A stretch of 64,000 nucleotides of DNA, taken from contig CM059622.1 in NCBI GenBank assembly GCA_030435675.1, positions 7,006,001 through 7,070,000 of the forward strand. The letters run 5' to 3'. A program made the translations under genes and the position numbers. Position 1 is the stretch's first letter; each line of letters opens with the position of its first letter. The notes under the pieces were generated by a model that was not told the DNA's origin, searched no databases, and worked only from the letters and a program-made list of their open reading frames with translations. The DNA comes from Steinernema hermaphroditum (Eukaryota > Nematoda > Chromadorea > Rhabditida > Steinernematidae). Positions 11,740 through 22,672 of this stretch are shown in pieces.

Positions 11740-13172
11740 ATGGCGGCGAATACAGCGGAAACGTCTTCGTCCACCGAATCGTTCACGCCGAACTTCTACG
11801 ACGGCGACCTCATTTGCGGCCGATGGAAGGTGAGTATGCAGCCCTTTTGCGCCAACTTTCAACTGTTTTGCAGGTCGAAGGCGAAATCGGGCGCGGCGGC
11901 TGTGGAGTCGTGTATCAAGTCTCCGCCAAGGTGACCGAACAAGTCAACGGCGCCATGACGGAGCGCATCATCCACGCTGCGATGAAATGCGAGGGCGTCG
12001 ACCCCAAGGATCGCTACAGCGAGACTCTTCACTCGGAGGTTACGGTGCTGAGGCGCATGCAGCGTTCCGAGCACGTGTGCCGCCTCTATCTAGGCGGGCG
12101 CTTCTCCGCCTCCGTGAACGTAGTCATCATGTCGCTCGTCGGGCGCTCGCTCTCCTTCATGCGCCGCCTGTGCAAGAATCAGCGCTTCTCTACTTCCACG
12201 GCAATTCGCGTCGCATTCCAGTGTTTAGAAGCGATCCAAGAGCTTCACTTCATCGGCTATATCCATAGGTCAGTAAATATTCCACTCTCGCAGAGTTTTG
12301 CAAGATTTTCATTTCAGAGATATCAAAGCTGGTAACTTCGCAATCGGCATATACCCTGATGACGTTCGTCGAATAGTTCTCCTCGATTTTGGATTCGCAC
12401 GCCCCTATGTAAGCGTTTTCGATCAATGGACCATCTCGTTACAGTTCTTCTTTAGCTTAAAAAGGGATACGATGGAGAGATGCGGCATCGTTATCCCCGT
12501 AGTCGAGCTCCTTTCCTGGGAACCGATCGCTATTGCTCTATGAACTGCGCCGATCGGAAGGAGCAAGGTCGTTGTGACGACCTCTGGTCGTGGATGTTCA
12601 TGCTCGTCGAGTTCATTGAGGGTAAACTGCCGTGGAAGAACTGTGGTGGGAAGGCTGCTGAACTTAACAGGGAAAAGCGCCGAGCACTCGATACGCTTCT
12701 CGATCGGTGCCCTCGTCAACTCTACCGTATTTTCGATCACATTCAAACGCTGAAGTACGCGGATCGCCCCGACTACAATATGATGTTTAGTACACTTCGC
12801 GAAGTATCAGAGAAATACATTTTCATATCTAATTTTTCTGTTTAGATATGGAACTTAAAGCGAGTGTCCCAAGAGGACCCGTATGACTGGGAAGAAGGAG
12901 GCCGTTGCCATGAGCAGTATCTCGAGGCTGAGCTTTCGCGCCCACAGATGAAAAAATTGGAAGTCCGACCAGACGATGAGCCAATGCAGCCGATGTTGAA
13001 TTCAGACAGCGACTACTTCAGTGACAACATGCTTTCGCCGAAGATAACCGAATCGTTTTCGTCGCTCAGCTCGGCTTCGACTCCTTCGGCCTCAAACGAT
13101 GGTCCCGCGAAGACAGAATCTGTCGTTACGATCATCGGCACCCTCGAAAGTAATGGAGAGAGTTACTGCTGA
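11740..13172 (+). CDS. TTBK-like (casein kinase 1 superfamily) protein kinase
   Basis: Exons 11740-11829, 11874-12268, 12318-12408, 12456-12803 and 12846-13172 give 416 residues in one frame. Kinase motifs appear in order: glycine loop GEIGRGGCGVVYQ, VAIK-type lysine in AAMKCE, HRD/DFG equivalents HRDIKAGNFAIG and LLDFGFARPY, then FLGTDRYCSMNC and DDLWSWMFMLVEF, which are TTBK/CK1 hallmarks. The tail after DPYDWEEGG is Ser- and acid-rich. All catalytic residues are intact. Short introns of 37-49 nt separate the exons. TTBKL kinases are numerous and often sperm-enriched in nematodes (family knowledge). An AATAAA lies at about 13187, just after the stop. Confidence 0.9.
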
Positions 13173-14213
13173 TTCCTTTTCATGTAAATAAATTTTCTCC
13201 GATCAAGTACGGGAGTGCTCACGGCGTGTCAAGCGGCTCGTTTTTCCGTTCTCGGTGGAGCAGTAAATGTCGTACGTTCGGATACCGTCCTGCCAGATCT
13301 TCAGTTAGTCGTATCCTCAGATTTGCACCGATTATGATCGGTAGCAGTGCTCGTGTTGCCCGCAAAATGATCAGCGCCACGCATTCCATCAGTGAAATAC
13401 AAAACCGTTCGAAAAACGGTCGAAGTTCTGACTTTCTGACACTTCCATGCTGCCTCAAAATCACCTAACTTCCAAGCGAAATAACTTTCTCAATTTTACG
13501 TGTTTTGTGGTCGTTCGGTACGCAAAATGTTCAGGAGACAAAGGCGCACAAATTCATCGGATCGATTTTGATATAATGCATTGTTCGCAGAGAAATCGGC
13601 AATTTACCGTCGAAATTGTCATTTTTGATGAAAAACGGTCTGCCGTAAGTGCGAAATAACTTTTCGTAGATTGCGTAGTTTTCGTTCAATCGGTACGCAA
13701 AATGTTCAGCGAAGTCTAATGCACAACTTCATCGGATGGATTTCGTTCTAATGCCCTGAGTGTCGAGAAAAGTTGGAAAACAGGTCGAAAAACGACCGAA
13801 AAAAGTCAAATTTTTTGGATTTTTGATATTTTGATATCAATCGATAGCTTTCGACTTCATTAGTGATTTGCCGTCGGAATTAGTGCGAACCGACTACTCT
13901 ACATGGAATTACAAGCCAAAAACTACCCCCGACGCGACCTGGTCCCGCCACGAAGCGGCGGACGCTTTCGTGAACGAATTTCCCTTATGCTGACACGCCG
14001 TGTGCTCTTGACTCTGGGTGAACATGTCTGATTTGGATTTGTTTTTCTGCGTCCTTCTACGCGTATGGCGCGGTCCCGACACTTGTCTAGCGTGAATACT
14101 GTAGACTTTAATTGTAAAGTGAGAACTCCTCCATCCCGTGTTTATGTTTTCCGCTCAAGTTGTTGACTTATCCCGTTTCTCAGTAATCTTTATCGACTGT
14201 TCGTTTATTTCAG
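13173..14213. repeat. intergenic with degenerate tandem duplication
   Basis: About 13490-13645 and 13670-13800 share blocks such as GGTACGCAAAATGTTCAG followed some 30 nt later by TTCATCGGAT, a diverged two-copy tandem repeat. I looked here for the missing N-terminal exons of the CAP-G-like gene and found none. Confidence 0.45.
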
Positions 14214-17200
14214 ATGGAAGCTCAACGGGGTGATACCCCTTTGCTCATTCTCGACAAGTTGGACATCATTGGTCACCCTGAGGTAATTGCCTCTTGTATT
14301 TATTCCACAAACTATTAATTTGGATTTGTTTAGGAAGCTGAAGTAGAGGTAGAGCAGCTCTTGCTATTGAATCTCGGTCCTCCTCAGCTCGGCACCCATG
14401 TGCCCAAGTCCGTCTCTGACTATCTTCTGTCGGTCAAAGAGAAAGTCGTCAACAAAATGAATTACGTGCAGATCTTAGAAGAGAGACCTTTGGAGCAGAT
14501 AGTGCGAAGAATTTTTTTCTGGCGCGTTTTCGTCAGATTCGCGATTTGCAAATCGAGCAGTGTACAAGAGAAACAAGAACTGAAGGACCAACTTCTACCG
14601 CCTCTCCGACCTCTTTGTGAATTCGTGCATAGGTAGTCTTGAGCAGAGTTGTCGGGTTCGGGTTTTCGGGTCGGGTTTTTCGGGTTTTCGGGTCGGGTTT
14701 GGGTGTCGGTTTCGGTTTTTCGGGTCGGGTACCCGAACGCTTCGGTTTCGGTTTCGGGTTCGGTTTCGGGTACCCGAAAATTTCGGTTTCGGTTTCGGTT
14801 TCGGGTTCGGTTTCGGGTACCCGAAAATTTCGGGTTCGGTTTCGGTTTCGGGTACCCGAAAGTTTAGGTTTCGGGTTCGGGTTCGGTTTCGGGTACCCGA
14901 AAGTTTAGGTTTCGGGTTCGGGTTCGGTTTCGGGTACCCGAAAATTTCGGTTTCGGGTTCGGTTTCGGGTCGGGTACCCGAACTTCCCGGTTGGATTTCC
15001 CTGATTTTCGGTGTTTTGGAACTGTCGAACCGCGATTTTATTTTTTCAAACCCCATAAAGCGATCAGTCACAGCGCGGCGAGACCCAGAACCTATATTAG
15101 CGCTTTGAGATATCGAGATCTCCAGAAAAAGTAGGATATTTCGTACGTTCGGTCGCCGTTTTGATCGTGCTAGTGCAAACTTTGGGCGTAAGCGTGGCGC
15201 CACAACGGTACCGAAGTGTCGGTCTGCGCTTATGACGTGAACATGAGTGGGATGCACCGACGACAAGTTCATTAACTTCGTAACCTTTGTAGACAGTTTG
15301 ACGTCCACCTTTTCTGAGAGTTTCACGTTGATAGACAGTTTAGTTTTAAACTGAAGGACGCACGAAAAGGACTGCGGGAAAAAAGGAAAAAAAATGTCCC
15401 CAACTTCAAAAACAACTTCGGGTTTTCGGTTTCGGTTTCGGGTACCCGAAAGTTTCGGTTTCGGTTTTTTCGGGTTCGGTTTCGGTTTCGGGTACCCGAA
15501 AATTTCGGTTTCGGTTTCGGGTTCGGTTTCGGGTACCCGAAAATTTCGGTTTCGGGTTCGGTTTCGGTTTCGGGTACCCGAAAATTTCGGTTTCGGGTTC
15601 GGTTTCGGTTTCGGGTACCCGAAAGTTTCGGTTTCGGGTTCGGGTTCGGTTTCGGGTACCCGAACTTTCGGGTACCCGGACAACTCTGGTCTTGAGTAGA
15701 GCAGAACGTGGTTCATTGTCTCTTTACAGTGTCATTGATATCTTCGCAGTGGAATACGGTGATCGACCAGGTGGGAATGCACCCTATTTGGTTCAAGCCA
15801 TTAGAGATCTGTTGGACCTTCTACGGTGGGCGGAACACGATGTCATGGGACTGTGGGTCGCTTACATCTTGTAATTCATTTCTCTTGTTTTGTTTAGACA
15901 TCATCATCGTTATCTTCTCACTTATATTCTGTCAAGCGAATATATGCCATATGATGAAAGAATCATCGAACACAGTGTACATCAACTCTTCGCCTATCAT
16001 TATCCAAACACTGATGATGTCCAAGCAGCTGTTCTCGAAATCAGCTCATGTTTGGAATTGATAGTTCAACGCGATCCGAATTCTATTGATGAAGTGACAC
16101 AAGGAACGGAAACTCGCAAAGTAGCGACTGGCGAATGCCTCAAGCACTGCCTAACAATGATCCACAGTATGATGAAAACGTCACGAATTAGAACGCGGTC
16201 AGAACCAGCACTCGATGGGCTTTTCGAAATAGTCAGTTCGTAATCTTGCTGATCGTTTATGAAACGCCTTCTTCCAGGTCGACGATGCAAGGATGAATGA
16301 AAATCGTGAAATTCGCCGGATTGCGTTTAAGTGCAGCATGCTTATGGCCCTCTCTGATCCGACATTCTTGCCGTTGATAACAAATCAGCTCAGGGTTGCA
16401 TTGGTTTTCGAAGTACCGGAGAATATGGTAGCATAGCTGTTTATAACGACTTAAAATCGTGGTCACATTCCTTTACAGGTATCAGTCATCGAGGGTGTAT
16501 CCGATTTGGTCATGCGTTATGGATATTCATTCGTTGCAAAAAGCGTCGGTGTCTTCGATGAACAAGGCAAACGCATGCGATTAGCGGCTCGCTGTGCGCT
16601 TGTTGTGTATGAGAAGGTTTGACTCAGCTCTAGCAACCTTTCTAATGATTAAATTTAGTTCTTCCAAGATGATGATGTCGCACAGGAATATGCCCATTCG
16701 CTGGGCAAGTGGATGATGCAAGAATACTCTCCCGAATGGAGTGAACCACTTGCACGGATGCTGATCTTGTGCTGCAATCCGGACTCTGAAGAAAAGGCCC
16801 TACCCATAAAGAAATTCCTGTTGTACTTCCTTCGAACATATGCTGCAATGGGCTATTTTGCCAAGCTGTCCATCGCCAATGCCACATTCGAGGCAGCTCA
16901 TATTATGTCAGAACTGCATCGGCTGAACCGAAGTTGCGCCATACACGCTGATGATATTATTGACTTGATAGTGAAGTATACAAGAGAACGTCATGGCAAC
17001 AAGGTGATAAAGACATCAATGATTGGTGTGATACTTGGGCTTTTAGGTTGAAATTCCGACTATGGACCCTCTGGATAATGTCGCTCCGGTTCACGTCTAC
17101 TTGATGGGAAGGACGCTACGCACACTGTTGGATTATCCTGACCATAAGCAGTTCAACTCATTAGCCCGTCTCTTATCACTGCTCAAGTTGGATGGGTTGA

Positions 17201-17684
17201 AGCCGGAGATGGCGGAGAAATGCGACTGGCCCGAGCAAATGAAATTAATAATTGAGGTTTTAAATCTGAACGAAAACGACTTATTAAGGAGGCTTTGTAG
17301 GGTTTTGGATCAGATCGCGCAAGGGCGCGTCAGTTCGTCAAGAGTGCCCTGTGTAACATCAATGAGAGATTCCGTACAGGTAAGGGCACGAGGCGACGTG
17401 GGAAGACGAAGAAAGATGGCCTTCCATCGGAAGCAGCGGTTGAGGCAGTGACGGGATCCTTGGGGCTCTCAACGATCGCCGAAGAAGAGGAGCCTGCGGA
17501 AGTGCTTAACGACTCAGGATCTGACTACGAAGCAACGCACTCGTCGGCGTGTCGACGTGCAGCTGGCAGCCTCGCAGAGCCAAATCTCGCTCGCCGCAAC
17601 CCTCGTCGGAACTGCAAGGATGTTACTCTAAGCTACGGCGACTCTGAGCACGATACCACGGATGAAAGTAGTGGTGATTGCTGA
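14214..17684 (+). CDS. condensin CAP-G (NCAPG)-like HEAT protein, N-terminally short
   Basis: Exons spread over 14214-17684 encode a helical HEAT-repeat protein that aligns by eye with the middle and C-terminal half of CAP-G. LLILDKLDIIGHPEEAEVEV matches the region of human CAP-G around its LLHRLDVENSSEV segment. RIAFKCSMLMALSDPTFLPL and GKWMMQEYSPEWSEPLARML match later repeats, and IKKFLLYFLRTYAAMGYF matches the LRHCLGVFFPVFAY block. A basic then acidic tail follows (EEEEPAEVLNDSGSDYE). CAP-G is the HEAT subunit of condensin, acting on mitotic chromosomes. Roughly the first 250-300 residues of a normal CAP-G are not found upstream. The first called codon directly follows a TTTCAG acceptor, so it may be an internal exon or a trans-spliced start. 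The intron at 14634-15731 holds a hAT element. The last junction (about 17255-17340) is unresolved. Confidence 0.7.
14644..15688. mobile_element. hAT-type non-autonomous element with GGTACC palindrome arrays
   Basis: The element has terminal inverted repeats CAGAGTTGTC, exact at both ends. It is flanked by an 8-bp direct repeat GTCTTGAG at 14636-14643 and 15689-15696. Eight-bp duplications close to nTCTAGAn and CA-starting termini are characteristic of hAT transposons. Its two ends (14650-14990 and 15415-15680) consist of TTCGG/TTCGGG units punctuated by the palindrome CGGGTACCCG; a 420-bp non-repetitive core lies between. No transposase is encoded. It sits a few bases inside the donor end of a CAP-G-like intron, expanding it from about 45 nt to 1.1 kb without touching the GTAGTC donor. 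Confidence 0.85.
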
Positions 17685-18030
17685 TGTGTGTAGAATTGTT
17701 CGTACTGTACTGGCTTATATATCGGAACACAAATAAATTCACTGTTTGATGTTTGCTTGTGTGTTGGGCTCCTTGTTGGTTCAGTCACATGCTTTTTTGT
17801 AATTCGTGGTATGGGTATTGAATATGTGGTGCTTTTTACTGTACCATTTGAATTTATCGTGTCTCTCCGCGCTGTCTGCATGCACCGTAGTTTGCAGCAG
17901 TGCGTACACCCAATTCGTCTCTCTGTCTTCCCCTATCTGTCGGCGCCATTTCCGTGTGTCTAACGCATATAACGTGAAACCGTTTCCAGTGAGGTGACTG
18001 TAGGATTACTGTGTTTCAGCATCTGAAGCC
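17685..18030. promoter_or_regulatory. CAP-G 3' region and upstream of acidic coiled-coil gene
   Basis: An AATAAA at about 17731 follows the CAP-G-like stop by some 45 nt. A TGTGTTTCAG acceptor at about 18010-18019 lies just before the next ATG, consistent with trans-splicing of the downstream gene. Confidence 0.4.
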
Positions 18031-18566
18031 ATGAATAAAGGCAAGAGAAAGAGCGCTGGCGATTGTCGATCCGAATCGCATAGCAGCAAGCGACTGTGCG
18101 CGGAGAAATTGGATATTGACCAGAAGGTGAGCTGTTTGCTTGAATGTCAATCATGTGCGTCCTTTCAGCAAACGAAGGGATGGACGGCAGAAGGGCTGAC
18201 GATCGAAGAGAAAGTTCGAGTTGCTGTGAAGCGCCACAGAGCCAATGAGAGGTACATGGATAGCGTCCTCGAGCTCGAATATGCTGTAAGACGTCTTCTC
18301 TGGCATTCTCTTTAACCCAAATTTAGAAATCAGAAGCCAAAGAATTGGAAGAAAAGCTGGAAAAGGTCACGCAGCAGTTGCAGCAATTTCGCGAGCAGAA
18401 GCGGCTAAATGGCGAGTCGTATTCAGAAAGTTCTACCGAAGACGTTGAAGAGAAAGAGAAATTGGATGAAGACGAAGACGATCTTGAAGAGGAAGATGAC
18501 TTTGAATCGGAAGAAGAAAGCGACGATGAACAATACGAGCCATGTCATGACAGCGATTCCGATTAA
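18031..18566 (+). CDS. small acidic coiled-coil protein, unrecognised
   Basis: Exons 18031-18126, 18169-18285 and 18327-18566 give 150 residues. The N-terminus is Lys/Arg/Ser-rich (NKGKRKSAGD, a possible nuclear signal). The middle is a predicted coiled coil (EAKELEEKLEKVTQQLQQF). The last 45 residues are almost all Asp, Glu and Ser. The profile resembles chromatin or histone-binding acidic proteins, but there is no family I can name. A TTTCAG acceptor 12 nt upstream suggests a trans-spliced 5' end. It lies in the same orientation between CAP-G-like and kinase genes, 378 nt before the kinase ATG; a downstream operon position is possible but not shown. Confidence 0.7.
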
Positions 18567-18943
18567 CCCTATTGTCAGAGTTTAAATTATGAGTGTCGTC
18601 TTTGACCCTGAGCGCTTTTGAGCGCAGAAATAAAAATTTGAGACCCCATTGAGTTCAGTTTCGTGGTCTTTCTGAGATTGCCAAGAAGCGAAGCGCGAAA
18701 ACAGGTGGCACTGCCCTTCAGTGCCCTCCGGTGCAAATTGTTGGGCAGAAGATGCTTAGCTTCTCCCTGTAGACCGTAGACATAGACAAGACGTCTCTGA
18801 GTGCACATAAAAGCGGCTGTTGGCTCTGCAGACATCCGGATCCTCCTCTTTAAAGTAGCTGCGTAGAGCTGCGCGAAGTCACTCACTCGCATTTCCGTTA
18901 GAACGCGCGATCGGTTACGAGGTGGTTGTTACCGCGAAGAACA

Positions 18944-20449
18944 ATGATGCCCGACAACAACCGAAAGCGGGTCGGAACACCGGATTCGGCGAACGCCGAC
19001 AGCAACAAGTTGACTCCTGTGAAGAAGTGTGCACCGGGGAACTACAACGCGAAGGGCAAGACGAAGAATTGCGTTTCAAAAGAAAAAATCAGTGAGTTCC
19101 AGTATACAATAGATCAGCGCATCTACGATGAACTTCAGAACAATCGGCGAAGAACAAAGCTGAAAGCTCGAAGCATAATCTCCCCGTTGAGAAGAACAAG
19201 AAGAAAAAGTTGAAGAAGAAGCCCAAGATTAAGCGCTCCCCTTTCTCACCTCCGCCTCTATCACCTTCTCCGGTATCTCTCCGGTGGTAGAACCATTAAC
19301 CTTTACTTTGTAGAATACGCCGAATACATCAAAGGCACCAAGACCAGATGAGGCAGAGAAGGAGAAGCTGCGCTTTGATGCAGAGAAGAAGCTGCTCTCC
19401 GGGGCGAAAATCCTTGTCAAGAACATCGAAGTAACGGTGGTGAAGCTTTTAGGTCAGGGTGGATTTGGTCTGGTATACCTCGTCCAGGACTCTAAGGAGA
19501 ATCGCTACGCAATGAAGACCGAATACTTCTGCGAGAGCATCCCAAGCCGTATGAAGATGGAAGTGAAGGCATATGACAAAATCGCGAACTTCCGGAAAGC
19601 GCACCCGAAAAGCGGAATGCGACTCCTTGGCTTTTACGGTTCGGGTGCGATTGGGAATCTGAAATTCTTCCTTATGTCACTCGTCGGTCCGTCGGTCGAT
19701 TCACTCATTGCAAAATACGAAATCAGGTATAAGGCTGTAGAGGGAATGAAGTAATATATTGGGATTCAGCTTCGCGACTGCACTTCGTCTTTGCATCGAA
19801 ATGTTTGTCGGCATCGTCGATCTTCACGAGTGTGGATTTGTCCACAGGCAAGTCATTCTACAAGAACATAAAAGAGGGTGTGACTGCAGGGACATAAAGC
19901 CGGAGAACTATGCAATCGGGCTAAACGCGGATCGCCGGCGTGTGTATCTTGTTGACCTCGGAATGGTTGTTCGCGTCCTCGAAGAGAGCGACCCAATGCC
20001 GTCCTCTTCGAAGTATGACTTCATCGGGACTCCGTTGTATGCTCCACGAACAAGCCATCTCGGCAACGTGCAGACCCGAAAGGACGACCTCGAGTCGTGG
20101 ATCTATTCTGTAAGTCTTTTTGCAGTCACCTCTGCAGATTACGAGAATTTTTTAGTGCGCTGATCTCTTCTCTCCAAATAAGTTGCCATGGGCACACGAG
20201 TGCGACCGTCAGAAAGTGGGCGATCTGAAGGAACAGTTCTTCAAAAATCCATCTGCAGATATCCTTTCGCAGATGCCCGCACAATTCGAGGATATTATCA
20301 GGAATGTAAATATGATCGGGATGACGCAGAAGCCGGACTACAAGGCGATCCGGGACCTTTTGGAGAGCGCGGCGACGATGGATGAGATCGACTTTGATGA
20401 ACCTTTTGAGTGGGAGCTGGCAAGTGACCGCATCACGATTATCTTTTGA
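18944..20449 (+). CDS. TTBK-like (casein kinase 1 superfamily) protein kinase 2
   Basis: Six exons (18944-19091, 19139-19272, 19314-19726, 19770-19847, 19890-20109, 20156-20449) keep one frame of 428 residues. An N-terminal extension of about 120 residues is very Lys-rich (a KKKKLKKKPKIKR stretch) and then Pro/Ser-rich. The kinase core has GQGGFGLVYLV, AMKTE, MSLVGPSVDSL, HRDIKPENYAIG and VDLGMVV, then GTPLYAPR and DDLESWIYS. DLG replaces DFG; otherwise the ATP- and Mg-binding residues are kept. The fourth intron (19848-19889) begins GCAAGT, a GC-AG intron, and joining there restores the HRD codon exactly. It is divergent from the kinase at 11740, so not a recent tandem copy. Confidence 0.88.
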
Positions 20450-20691
20450 CGAGGATTGTTTAGGGAGAACAGGCGAAACGAAAAGATGACTCCGGAGAGA
20501 AGAAGAAGAGAAAGAAGAACAGATCGGAGAATACGCAGGTGACAGTCGACAAGTAGGTCGGCGAACGGATTATTAGCGGTTGATAGTTATTGCGCGTCTT
20601 TACAAAAGAATGAACAAATTTGGTTCTTGTTTCCGATAAGATCATTGTGTTCCAAGCTGGGAGGATTCTTTTGCACTGTGAAACACGAACA

Positions 20692-21633
20692 TCATGCGGT
20701 TCTTGATGCGGTCACTCGAGATCCGTTGCTGAGACTTGGAACACTCACGTTTGCTAAACTCTTCGGCCGTAGTCTGTGGACAATGAAGACGGATACGATG
20801 GATATGTTGAGGGAGTAAAGGAGAAGAAAGTAGTCGTTTTCGAGCTGCTTAACCCAGAGGAGCTGACCTCTGAAGAAGAGTTTGTTGCAGTAGGTGAGCA
20901 GCTTCGGAATCAAACAGAGGATCGCTTGGGACAGCGCTTGGAACAAGATGATCTGATTGGTCTGAAGGAGAATTTGGAGTGGTGGTCGTGACCTCGGAGT
21001 GTATACCTTGGCGAGGCGCCTATCTCTCACCAGAGCCCTTTTCCTCTTCAAGTAGATGGAGAACTGGGTGCAAAAGAGGATGTGGAGGAGCACTTCGGTG
21101 ACGAAGACGCCGTCGTGAATGGTGAAGACGACGGCAACGTACTTGTAGGTGAAGGAGTCCGTGTCGGCGCCGAAGCCGTCGACCATTTCGTAAGAAAAGA
21201 AGCAGTTGCTGACCACGAGGAGAACGGAATTGGCGATGCAAACGACCACAGTGGAGATGGACATCTTCTTGGAAATATTCCACAGTGAATGCTTCACGGG
21301 AATCCACATGGCGAGAAGACGGTCGAGGGCCAAGACGGCGCCACAGAGGAAGGCGTAGAAGCGAGGACACACCATGTAGATGATCTGCCAGCTCCACCGA
21401 TGCAGAAGGAGAGCGTCGACGTCGAAGTAGGCGAAGAGGAAGTTTGCACAGTAGTGGAAGGTGTAAATGGCACCGAAGAGGATGCAGGAGACGATGTACA
21501 GGGAGAGGGTCCCGAAGAGGTTCTGGCGACAAGCACTGTGGTGCACAGCACAGACGATCAGAGCACAAACGCTCAAAATAGTTGAGATACAGGAGACGAC
21601 TATCTCCAGATGATCCCGTATCTTGCTGTCCAT
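20692..21633 (-). CDS. 7TM chemoreceptor-like protein, group B (receptor 4)
   Basis: Exons 21633-21007 and 20961-20692 give 298 residues. TM2 has FGTLSLYIVSCILFGAIYTF, TM3 ends FLCGAVLALDRLLAMWIPVKH, and exon 2 opens TNQIILFQALSQAILCLIPK. TM7 contains LLYSLNISIVSVFIVHRLRPK, a group B signature shared with receptors 6 and 7. The intron is 45 nt, divisible by three and free of stops, so the unspliced message also reads through and would add 15 residues between TM5 and TM6. The opposite strand is open for long stretches because of codon bias, not because of a gene. Confidence 0.86.
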   Translation of the reverse strand: MDSKIRDHLEIVVSCISTILSVCALIVCAVHHSACRQNLFGTLSLYIVSCILFGAIYTFHYCANFLFAYFDVDALLLHRWSWQIIYMVCPRFYAFLCGAVLALDRLLAMWIPVKHSLWNISKKMSISTVVVCIANSVLLVVSNCFFSYEMVDGFGADTDSFTYKYVAVVFTIHDGVFVTEVLLHILFCTQFSIYLKRKRALVRDRRLAKVYTPRSRPPLQILLQTNQIILFQALSQAILCLIPKLLTYCNKLFFRGQLLWVKQLENDYFLLLYSLNISIVSVFIVHRLRPKSLANVSVPSLSNGSRVTASRTA

Positions 21634-22672
21634 GACCAGTCCTGAAAGTGAGTCTTTGGAGAGGAAAGGAACTTTGCGCGGGAATTGGAAAGATCAGCCG
21701 TTTGGAACTCGGTCAGGAAAGCTCTTTGCTGCAAAGAACACTCAGTAAGACGCCCTTTATGCTCTCTTCTTTTCCACGACAGCATTTTGAACGCTAAATG
21801 TCGAACTCAGGGGATACTTGAAAACGTACACGTGTGTCATATCTTCGTAGAAATACTTGCTGTTATGCTGACCATAGAATAAAATACCAAAGTGTTGTCA
21901 CGCGAAAGGGATCTACTTGATAGTGCATTCAATTTTCAAAAAATCTCTTCGATGTAAACACACACTTCGATATTGGTCTACGAGACGCAAAGAACGACAT
22001 TTTTGTGGCAGGAATCAGCGTGAAGCGGTGGGAAGATGTCCGATTTCAAACAGATTTGCTCGACAAGATGATTGTCTGCAGCATTTGTCTACCAGACAGA
22101 CACTGAAGTGTCTGTGCTGAGTTTGGTGACACACTCATATGATACTCTTCAAAAACCTGCGCAGTCCAGTGCTAATATCCGAACTTTACGCATGAGAAAC
22201 TCTTTTGAGGAACACGTAGTCTTGCACTTCTCAAAATCCTTTCTCAGACGGGATTATGTACGGTTTACGGTCACTGAAAAAAAGCGGAATAAATGTTTCT
22301 GATTGTTGGGACAACAAAGGCCTTCGAAAAAAGAAACTCATTTTAACCAGGACTGTTATCGACAGAGTAGTTGACGATGCTAGTAAGCACAATGAGCTTT
22401 ATAGAGCACTCAAAGGGTAGATTAATGTGTGGGATTCCGGAAATGGCGGCGCTGATTAAGAAACGTGATTAAACTTTCGTGGAATGTGTTTGTGTCAGGC
22501 AAGTAGATTCTCCGCAAAGTTCACACTGATACACTTTATTCAGAAATGAGGAAAGTCATCCTGTTGTGACCAAACGATTCCTGCATATCGTGTTGCAGGG
22601 AAGGATTCAAAGCGTCAACATGACTTTCTTTAAACCACATCGTTCACAAAGACGCTGCTGTGAACATGCAGA
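21634..22672. other. intergenic with GTCTGNCAGAC-type motif
   Basis: No gene is seen. A palindromic block GTCTACCAGAC at 22087-22097, inside the longer context GCAGCATTTGTCT, recurs near 29.7 kb and 46.5 kb. Confidence 0.4.

Noticed and set aside
14595..15716. Long open frames on both strands translating to FGYPK or GTRNRNR repeats
   Set aside because: They arise from the TTCGGG and GGTACC repeat arrays of the hAT-type element, not from a repeat protein; the frames have no start context or splice sites.
18587..18892. Minus-strand open frame of about 100 codons between the acidic protein and kinase 2
   Set aside because: No recognisable homology, signal or splice sites, and it occupies the promoter and trans-splice region of kinase 2.
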